Made by a program: the position numbers and the translations under genes
Part shown: positions 1 to 6,515 of the stretch, one piece after another
How the letters are laid out: every line of letters begins with the position of its first letter
Position numbering within the stretch: position 1 is the stretch's first letter
Origin: Bacillota bacterium
GTDB lineage: Bacteria > Bacillota > Bacilli > Paenibacillales > NBRC-103111
DNA: 64,000 nucleotides
Reading direction: 5' to 3'
Assembly: GCA_023386955.1 (NCBI GenBank)
Contig: JAEWIS010000038.1
Span: forward strand, 124,001 to 188,000
The notes under the pieces: generated by a model
Database searches by the model: none
What the model saw: the letters and a program-made list of their open reading frames with translations, nothing else
Told to the model about the DNA's origin: nothing

Positions 1-39
1 AAACAATTCATGTCTTGAATGATATTAATGGAGGACTCC

Positions 40-3006
40 TTGTTAACTAATAATTTGCTGCACTATTATTTGGAATGCCTAAAGTATGAGAGCTATTATT
101 CAGTTGAACTAAAACAAAATAATATGTCTCTTGCTCAAATCATTCCAGAAGAACTAGATAAGACTGTGGAACACTATGAGAAAATAAGTAAAGACTTAAA
201 AGACGATCACATCTTATTATTTGGTTATCCATTACTGCAAAAAGGACAAGGTGAAAAGGCTGTTTATTTTCCATTGTTTTTGTGGAATAGTTCTACCTTT
301 TTAGAAGATCACAATTTATTCAAAGCAGATCAAACAGGATTTCATAAAGAATTGTTCAAGTCTGTGACTGACAAAAACTCGATTGATATCATACATAAGC
401 TAAAAGAACAATTTGCAGCATCCCCTATAGCTTTCTTGAAGGACGAACAGAATCTGCAACAACTTTTAGATTTTACTGAATACGATTTAAACAACATTGT
501 TCGAAATTACGTAATTGTCCAAGCAACAAATAAAAGTTCAAGCAACTATCTTATTGTTAATGAAATACAAGGAATAATGGATGGCAAGTTCCAACCAAGT
601 GCAGTACTTAACAGCTTCCTTAATCATACCTATACTATTCCAAATCAAAGTGACCAGGCTATTCCACTGCATATCGTTCCAAGCAATTTCCCTCAAAATT
701 CTGCAATTTCAGATATTCAAAATACAGTTAACATTATTAAAGGGCCACCTGGTACTGGAAAAACCCAAACTATTTTAAACCTAATTGCAAATCAAATCGA
801 CCATCAAGAAACATGTGTTGTTGCCAGTACCAATAATCAAGCTGTAAATAATATTGCTGAGAAGTTAGAAGGAAAAGGAATTCATGAACAATTTTTTGGT
901 TTTGTTCGCTTGGGCAATCTTACTCACAATAAAGAAGAGTCTGTTAAAATACGAAATGCAATCGAACGTATGAAGGAAGAAAGCCACACTTTACTGTCTA
1001 ACGAAACCTCTTTTGCATACAGATTGAAAAGTCAAAAGTTAATGGAGCGAATCAATCAAGCGGAATGTATTGAACAGCAAATGATTGATATGAGAAATAC
1101 AACTAACCAACTCCAACAGCTAATAAACGTTTTGAATGATCGCCTGCGCTTACACCATTTTACAGCCATGAAAAAAGACTTTGAAGAACTTTCCATTGCA
1201 AACGAAAAAATTGAACAAAGATTACGTGAATTGGTGGACCAACCTTTACAATTATTTGGAAACGATGTATTTCGCAAATTCCGTTCCTTTATTGCCGGAA
1301 AATTTGCAGCTTATAATAAAAGACGTATTAGAAAATATCTGAACTCAATTGATGCTCCTGATTTATGGGAGTACATTGATACATCAAGCCCGACCCAATC
1401 ACTTGCCATGTGCGAAGAAGTTATTAAAGTGATTAACTTGGAACAACGCCTTAAACAATATAAAAGTGAACTTGTGAAACTACAAAGCCAACGAGATGAG
1501 CAAGTCTATAGTTTGCAACTACTATATAAAGAAAAAAATGAAATTGATTTAATCCTTATTCGTTGGCAGTGGCTTCGTAGAGCAAAACCAATTTTAGCAG
1601 ATGCAAAAGAAATGAGGCATATTGAATCACTTCTTAAAGAACTCAGTCAAAATGGGAGAATCCGTCATACTGCCTCAGCCTTCTCATCTTTCACTAAGTT
1701 ATTTCCTGTTCTTTTAGTTAGTAGTTTATCAGCTCGAAGCTGTATCCCATATGGAGCTTCAATGGATCTCGCCATTATAGATGAATCGTCGCAATGTTCA
1801 ATTCCAAGTGTATTTTCTCTACTGCAATCTTCAAGAAGATCTTGCTTTTTTGGTGATATTCATCAATTGAGCCATATTGTTTCATTGGAAGAATCCCTTA
1901 GCAATAATTTGTTCAATAATTATGTTTCTGGCATTGAGCTAACGCCATATTGTTTTCGCAACGTCTCGGCATTTGAAAGAGCCGAACAATCATGCCAACA
2001 AAGTGAATATGGAAAGCATTTACTAAACTATCACTATCGCTGTATTCCATCCATTGCTTCGTTCAGTAATCAACACTTTTACCGCGGACGTTTACGAATA
2101 ATGCGTCAAGAACCAGGGAGAAAGCCATATCTTTCTGGAGTCTTTTCGAGAAATGTGTACGGTACCGTTTATGGAACATACAACCCTCATGAATTAAATG
2201 AAATCAAGTCTATTGTAGCTGAGCTGGGAAGTAACGGTATTACCCAAATCGGAATTATAACACCATTTGCTGCTCAGAAGAATAAACTAATTCAAGCCTT
2301 TCGCGGTAATTCTAGTATTAAAGTGGGTACGGTCCATACTTTTCAGGGCGGGGAATGTCAAGCTATTATATTCAGTTCGGTTATATCAAAGGGTTCTAGT
2401 GCTTTTCAAATTGACTTTGTGCAAAATAGCTACCGTCTAATCAACGTTGCTCTGACCCGAGCATTGGACTATTTTATCTTAGTAGGCAATTTAGCGGAAA
2501 TCGACAACGGTAAAGGTTACTTAACTAAATTAAATCATTATATTTACACCATAGAGGCAAGTAATTTTCATCGTCCTGCAATTGAATTGTCAATAGAATT
2601 TAATGAAACTATTCGACAAGAGAACCGCAAAGCACTAATGCATCAGGGAGAACGTATGATTTACATTAAGTTACAAATTTTTCTTGGCGGAATGCCATTG
2701 ATAGTCTTCCCAAAGGTACCTATCAAGGACGTTTTGTCCATTAACTTTGAATTGGACAATTCACTAAAATCCTATTACTTCACTAGTCACATGGACTTTG
2801 TTATTTATGAAAAAGAATCCCTACAACCATTATGTTCAATTGAATACGATGGCAAATACCATAGACGAGATATGAGAACGAAGGAGAATGATAAAAATAA
2901 AGACAAGCTTTGCAAATACGCAGAATTTAAATTATTTCGTATAGCTTCTACTAATGAAGACGAGGGATGGGAACAATTGAAAATTTATTTAAATTCCTTT
3001 GTATAA
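40..3006 (+). CDS. SF1-type DNA/RNA helicase fused to a DUF2726-like nuclease domain
   Basis: Large ATP-dependent helicase with a likely C-terminal nuclease. Seen: Walker A GPPGTGKT near residue 235, Walker B-type DESSQ near residue 580, and the late helicase motif VGTVHTFQGGE followed by NVALTRA. The last ~110 residues carry SHMDFVIYEKE, then IEYDGKYH and a conserved Lys/Arg stretch, which fits the PD-(D/E)xK fold of the DUF2726 family. An open frame reaches ATG at 19, but the only good ribosome site, GGAGG at 30-34, serves TTG at 40, giving about 988 residues. The gene is far more AT-rich than everything to its right, suggesting transfer. An upstream frame ends at the window edge (TGA at 20-22), so it may be the second gene of an operon. 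Helicase-nuclease proteins of this type occur in phage-defence loci; a defence role here is inference. Confidence 0.8.
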   Translation: MLTNNLLHYYLECLKYESYYSVELKQNNMSLAQIIPEELDKTVEHYEKISKDLKDDHILLFGYPLLQKGQGEKAVYFPLFLWNSSTFLEDHNLFKADQTGFHKELFKSVTDKNSIDIIHKLKEQFAASPIAFLKDEQNLQQLLDFTEYDLNNIVRNYVIVQATNKSSSNYLIVNEIQGIMDGKFQPSAVLNSFLNHTYTIPNQSDQAIPLHIVPSNFPQNSAISDIQNTVNIIKGPPGTGKTQTILNLIANQIDHQETCVVASTNNQAVNNIAEKLEGKGIHEQFFGFVRLGNLTHNKEESVKIRNAIERMKEESHTLLSNETSFAYRLKSQKLMERINQAECIEQQMIDMRNTTNQLQQLINVLNDRLRLHHFTAMKKDFEELSIANEKIEQRLRELVDQPLQLFGNDVFRKFRSFIAGKFAAYNKRRIRKYLNSIDAPDLWEYIDTSSPTQSLAMCEEVIKVINLEQRLKQYKSELVKLQSQRDEQVYSLQLLYKEKNEIDLILIRWQWLRRAKPILADAKEMRHIESLLKELSQNGRIRHTASAFSSFTKLFPVLLVSSLSARSCIPYGASMDLAIIDESSQCSIPSVFSLLQSSRRSCFFGDIHQLSHIVSLEESLSNNLFNNYVSGIELTPYCFRNVSAFERAEQSCQQSEYGKHLLNYHYRCIPSIASFSNQHFYRGRLRIMRQEPGRKPYLSGVFSRNVYGTVYGTYNPHELNEIKSIVAELGSNGITQIGIITPFAAQKNKLIQAFRGNSSIKVGTVHTFQGGECQAIIFSSVISKGSSAFQIDFVQNSYRLINVALTRALDYFILVGNLAEIDNGKGYLTKLNHYIYTIEASNFHRPAIELSIEFNETIRQENRKALMHQGERMIYIKLQIFLGGMPLIVFPKVPIKDVLSINFELDNSLKSYYFTSHMDFVIYEKESLQPLCSIEYDGKYHRRDMRTKENDKNKDKLCKYAEFKLFRIASTNEDEGWEQLKIYLNSFV

Positions 3007-3070
3007 ATAAACCCTTTTATATCAATAAATATAAATTATTACTTTTAAAAACATACTTAAACCTAAAACT

Positions 3071-3103
3071 AACTTCTGTCACGCTGTGCTGGCAGAAGTT
3101 TTA
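3071..3103. terminator. Bidirectional hairpin terminator
   Basis: AACTTCTG and CAGAAGTT form an 8-bp stem with T/A runs on both sides, between the end of the helicase gene and the end of the convergent HxlR gene. The remaining bases from 3104 to 3194 show nothing recognisable. Confidence 0.6.
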
Positions 3104-3194
3104 AGTTTAATGACTTAAGCAAACATTCCATGAACTGTGCTACACATGAGAGTCTACTTTTCAGCTCCTGCATCCATTTGGGTGCCGCTCTAAG

Positions 3195-3542
3195 CTATAT
3201 TTCCCCCAACAATTCCCTACCCTGACCACTCTGCTTCAAATGCTCCATCCCCCACACATTCATTGCCTCCAGGATAGGCTTTAACGATTGCCCCAGCACG
3301 GTAAGATCATATTCCATCCTTGGCGGCACCTCCGGATAAACAGTCCGCTGGATAATCCCATCCTTCTCCAGCTGGCGGAGCTGTTGGGTCAGCATTTTTT
3401 GGCTTATTCCATCAATCCCTTTGCTCAATTCATTGAACCTTTGGGTACCCTGGTTAAACAAATTCCTCAGAATCAGCACCTTCCACTTATGTCCGATCAA
3501 ATTCACGGTATGCTCGATAGGGCAATTTTTATCACATGGCAT
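3195..3542 (-). CDS. HxlR/MarR-like winged-helix regulator
   Basis: DNA-binding repressor of the HxlR family, 115 residues, the usual length. Seen: MPCDKNCPIE at the N terminus, then the family helix-turn-helix (LIGHKWKVLILRNL ... ISQKMLTQQLRQLEKDG) and a beta-wing with VPPRMEY. Cys3 and Cys7 lie where thiol-sensing members of the family (YodB, CatR, HypR) carry their redox-active cysteine, so sensing of quinones, diamide or electrophiles is plausible. GAGGAG lies 8 bases before ATG. It is divergent from a cupin-VOC pair, the classic arrangement for a detoxification operon controlled by this family. A palindromic TACT...AGTA site sits in the shared intergenic region. Inducer unknown. Confidence 0.85.
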   Translation of the reverse strand: MPCDKNCPIEHTVNLIGHKWKVLILRNLFNQGTQRFNELSKGIDGISQKMLTQQLRQLEKDGIIQRTVYPEVPPRMEYDLTVLGQSLKPILEAMNVWGMEHLKQSGQGRELLGEI

Positions 3543-3577
3543 GTTGTCGGCTCCTCACTATCATGAAGTCCATTACT

Positions 3578-3593
3578 TACTTTTTGGTCAGTA
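3578..3593. promoter_or_regulatory. Candidate HxlR operator
   Basis: TACT and AGTA half-sites separated by eight bases, with the run TACTTTTTGG, lie between the divergent HxlR and cupin genes. HxlR-family operators often have TACT/AGTA-type half-sites; binding is inferred. Confidence 0.4.
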
Positions 3594-3670
3594 TAGCACG
3601 AAATAGTGCCTTCTTGCGAAAAGATAGCATTGGCCTTATCGTAGAGTCCAACAGACAGGAGGTGTACCGC

Positions 3671-3988
3671 TTGGTAACATGCAATATTGAAGGCTTACTG
3701 GAAGCTGCTGCTACGAAAAGCTCCCGCAAAGCCATTTTTAAGGAGGGGCTGCTGGATACAGGACTGCTGCTTTATCCGCCGGGGCAATCCACGCTGGATC
3801 ATAAACATGCGGATATAGACGAGGTTTTTTATGTGGTTTCCGGTGAAGGGACCGTGAGGATTAATAACGTAGAGCTCCTACTGAAGGAAAAGGATGTGCT
3901 ATATTCGCCCCACGGCGAGATGCATGGCTTCTATAATACCAGCCCCCACAACTGGGTAGTGCTTCAAGTTAAAGTGAAAGTCAATTAG
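3671..3988 (+). CDS. Small single-domain cupin protein
   Basis: Cupin-fold protein of about 105 residues. The metal-binding motif is visible as DHKHADIDEVFYVVSGEG (two His and a Glu) and the second motif as SPHGEMHGF with the third His. The frame is open from 3536, but AGGAGG at 3657-3662 lies 8 bases before TTG at 3671, which also gives a normal small-cupin length, so the longer version is rejected. It precedes the VOC gene by 15 bases, and both are probably controlled by the divergent HxlR regulator. Cupins of this size include dioxygenases and isomerases as well as non-catalytic binders; no substrate can be assigned. Confidence 0.75.
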   Translation: MVTCNIEGLLEAAATKSSRKAIFKEGLLDTGLLLYPPGQSTLDHKHADIDEVFYVVSGEGTVRINNVELLLKEKDVLYSPHGEMHGFYNTSPHNWVVLQVKVKVN

Positions 3989-4003
3989 AAGGAGGAAAAG
4001 ATA

Positions 4004-4384
4004 ATGTTTACACGCATTGATCATGTCGCTTTTTCGGTGAAGGACCGGGCTAGATCCATCGCCTTTTATGAGGAGCATTTCGGCTTCAAAAAATACTTCG
4101 AGCATGATGTGCCCGGAATGCCGGACATTGAAAAAGTGGTTTACCTGCAATTGGGGGATACCGTGCTGGAGCTGGAGCATTGGACATCCGATAAAGAAAA
4201 CAAAGGCTACCATTTCTGCCTGATCAGCGACAATTTCGACGAGGATTATGCCAGGCTGGTAGCGGCCGGGGTACCTGTGGTGAAGGAGCCGCACATCCCA
4301 AGCCCCCGTGTCCCGCAGGAGGCAGGCTGGAAACGGGTCGTGTTCCAAGGACCGGATGGCGAACAGATTGAGTTCCGGGGATAA
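4004..4384 (+). CDS. VOC-superfamily (glyoxalase/dioxygenase-like) protein
   Basis: A 126-residue vicinal-oxygen-chelate protein made of paired beta-alpha-beta-beta-beta modules. Seen: IDHVAFSVKD at the start (ligand His7), LELEH in the middle, GYHFCL (second His) and EQIEFRG at the end (final Glu), which together form the usual metal site. GGAGG lies 8 bases before ATG. Second gene of the cupin-VOC pair divergent from HxlR. The ligand set would suit glyoxalase I or a related isomerase/dioxygenase; fosfomycin-type resistance enzymes share the fold. Detoxification of a reactive carbonyl or quinone is the inference from context. Confidence 0.8.
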   Translation: MFTRIDHVAFSVKDRARSIAFYEEHFGFKKYFEHDVPGMPDIEKVVYLQLGDTVLELEHWTSDKENKGYHFCLISDNFDEDYARLVAAGVPVVKEPHIPSPRVPQEAGWKRVVFQGPDGEQIEFRG

Positions 4385-4399
4385 AGCAAAAACGTCTTA

Positions 4400-4480
4400 G
4401 GGGGATAGCCGATCAGTTGCAGCAAGCCGGCTCGGCTTTTAAGATTGACCGCACCACTTCTGCTGATCGGTTATCCCTCC
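4400..4480. terminator. Nested hairpin between convergent genes
   Basis: An outer stem pairs GGGGGATAGCCGATCAG (4400-4416) with CTGATCGGTTATCCCTCC (4463-4480), about 17 bp with two G-T pairs. Inside the loop a second hairpin AAGCCG-GCT-CGGCTT is followed by four T's. The inner element can stop the VOC transcript; the long outer stem is more than a terminator needs. Confidence 0.6.
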
Positions 4481-4492
4481 TACCTATGGGCT

Positions 4493-6175
4493 TTATTTCT
4501 TGCGGTTTGCGGCGCTCAGAACCGATGCGAAGCTGTGGGCAAGATCCCCCTTGGCGGCTTGCGCCTTTTTCTCCAACTTCTCCATGCTCCCCCAGATCAG
4601 TTCAGCGACATGCCGGGCTTCATAGGGAACCTGAATCTTCATAATTGCGGCTAAAGCCTCCAGATTGGCCGGTTCTTCGAAGACAGGGCCAAACTTGGTA
4701 AACTTGCCATCCTGGCAGCGCAGCAAACAGGCCACAAATGTGGGCAGTGTAGTTTCGTCAACGCCGTAGCGGGTTATCAAAGCGGAGGTAAACGCAATCT
4801 GTACAGACTGATGCTCATCGTCTACCACCTGCATATAGTCTTCCACAAGCGGAAAGAACGCCGGATTTTTCAGAGCGAGACCAAACACGGCATAGGTGCC
4901 GGGCATGCAGTTTTTCTCCCCGTCCGTATCCTCATACCACTCAAACTCCACCATAGCCAAACGTGCATAAGCCGCAAGCTTGGGAAGCAATTCTTCGTAT
5001 TTCAGGGCATTGGCAAAAAAACGGTGGGTTTGCGACTTTGCCAGCCCGGGGACATCCAGGAACTGCTTATCCGACGATTTCAGCTTGATCTGATAGCTGC
5101 GGAAGAACCCCCGCGAGAGCAGGGCGCAGATAAAGTCCAGCCCTTTTCCATAACTGTCTGCGTGCTCCTCCTTGATGCGAATGGTGATGGTGGAGAACAC
5201 ATCATGGGCCTGACATTCAATCTGCGGATCCTTATATTGAATTACCTCTTCAGGAAGGGTACCGCTGCCCTCCTTCATCACCTGCGCCGCCTTCGTATAC
5301 CCCAATTCCTGCAAACGTTCCAGAATATCCAGACCGTTCTGGCGGCTGTAGTTCGGTTCGTACTTGATGATCAGAATGGCGGTTTGCAATGCCAGCTCCA
5401 ACTGCTGGGGATCAATGGAGGCTAAGTCAAGCCCCGCTTTTCGGGTATATTCCACCCGTCCCCACTGAGGTTTGTTCCGGTGGAAGTAAGCAGGCAGGAA
5501 CTCCTCCTCCGTCCAATGCTGGAAGGCGCGGATAAAATTCCCCTGGTGCTCTTTTAGCTTTTGGGGATTTGCTTTGTTGAGATCCATAACCCGTTCGTAG
5601 ATACGCATCACAAACGCCGTGTCCAAGTTCGGAAACAGCACCGGATCGACCAGGTGATTGGACAGGAAGAAGGTCTCCAGTGGGTCTGTGGGATAAGACG
5701 CATTCTCCAGCTTGTTTGCAATATAGGTATGAATCCGCTGCAGCAGCATCTCCCGCTTCTGCTCATTCACTTCATGCAAAATCACGAGAGTCTCCGAGGG
5801 CTGCACTTCAATGCTTACCTGAACCCGGTAATCGAGGAGCACACTGTTTTCGTAGGCTTGCAGCTTCTGTCTGATCCCCTGTTCAAGCAAAGGAATCAGT
5901 ATGTTCTTCATCTGCTCCTGGTTTAGGGGAGGGTCCAGTGGGCGAATCCGGCCTTCATGCTCAGCCGATCCAAAGTCGCTAATCCAGGTGAACAATTCCA
6001 GTGTGTCTTGGGTATAGCGCATATGCAGCAGGTTGTGAATACCGATCTGAAGCGAGGTCCGGTTAACCGTCTTCTTCATCGCCTTTCCTTGCTTTTCCTC
6101 ATTCTGCTGCAGCCAATTTCCCACCACATCCACAATCTCTTCCGCCACTGCATGAATCGGGCTCATCTTCGTCAT
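4493..6175 (-). CDS. Conserved hypothetical protein, about 560 residues
   Basis: I do not recognise this protein with certainty; its length and style recall the Firmicute DUF6138 family, but that is from memory. It has no signal peptide, membrane segment or nucleotide-binding loop. It is mostly helical and acidic, with many aromatic residues, and reads like a cytosolic helical-repeat protein. The frame opens with GTG at 6184; ATG at 6175 is chosen because GAGGTG lies 6 bases upstream, giving MTKMSPIHAVAEE. It stands alone between a convergent VOC gene and a divergent secreted protein gene. Codon use matches the core genes, so it does not look recently acquired. No function is proposed. Confidence 0.75.
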   Translation of the reverse strand: MTKMSPIHAVAEEIVDVVGNWLQQNEEKQGKAMKKTVNRTSLQIGIHNLLHMRYTQDTLELFTWISDFGSAEHEGRIRPLDPPLNQEQMKNILIPLLEQGIRQKLQAYENSVLLDYRVQVSIEVQPSETLVILHEVNEQKREMLLQRIHTYIANKLENASYPTDPLETFFLSNHLVDPVLFPNLDTAFVMRIYERVMDLNKANPQKLKEHQGNFIRAFQHWTEEEFLPAYFHRNKPQWGRVEYTRKAGLDLASIDPQQLELALQTAILIIKYEPNYSRQNGLDILERLQELGYTKAAQVMKEGSGTLPEEVIQYKDPQIECQAHDVFSTITIRIKEEHADSYGKGLDFICALLSRGFFRSYQIKLKSSDKQFLDVPGLAKSQTHRFFANALKYEELLPKLAAYARLAMVEFEWYEDTDGEKNCMPGTYAVFGLALKNPAFFPLVEDYMQVVDDEHQSVQIAFTSALITRYGVDETTLPTFVACLLRCQDGKFTKFGPVFEEPANLEALAAIMKIQVPYEARHVAELIWGSMEKLEKKAQAAKGDLAHSFASVLSAANRKK

Positions 6176-6220
6176 TTTTGTCACCTCGTTAACGATTCAA
6201 CGTCGTATGTATGATCCAAA

Positions 6221-6247
6221 AGAAGAGCAATCGTGAAAGACTCTTCT
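6221..6247 (-). terminator. Weak hairpin in the leader of the 560-residue gene
   Basis: AGAAGAG and CTCTTCT form a 7-bp stem followed on the minus strand by TTTT. It lies just after the stop of a possible 26-codon reading frame and before the start of the 560-residue gene, so it could terminate or attenuate. The remainder of the 6185-6515 gap shows nothing further on the plus strand except the promoter region of the next gene. Confidence 0.35.
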
Positions 6248-6250
6248 ATT

Positions 6251-6331
6251 TCAGCTTTCGACTTCTTCCTTATTATACAAAATTTTGTCCAGTTCATCTC
6301 GGATCTTGAGGTATACGTTAGAACCTTTCAC
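6251..6331 (-). CDS. Possible 26-residue small ORF
   Basis: A GTG-initiated frame with a G-rich ribosome site (GGGGGG, 7 bases upstream) encodes a charged peptide ending in LYNKEEVES, with the segment KIRDELDKI looking helical. It ends 4 bases before the weak hairpin. It could be a leader peptide, a genuine microprotein, or chance. I recognise no family. Confidence 0.25.
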   Translation of the reverse strand: MKGSNVYLKIRDELDKILYNKEEVES

Positions 6332-6515
6332 AACATCACCCCCCCGCTATCTAAATGAAAGTCTAGCAACAAAAAACTCCTATATCTTGTACGTCCTTCT
6401 ATGATAAAGTGGAATAACGGCAGGTATTGTCATATTTTGGACCAGTTGCCGTATAAGCATGCTGCCCGGCAAACAGCCGCTTATCATCTTACGATACATA
6501 AATGGAGTGAAGCAG

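Noticed and set aside
6334..6341. Run of seven C's considered as a phase-variable tract
   Set aside because: It lies outside a significant coding region, is short, and better explained as the G-rich ribosome site of the small minus-strand frame.
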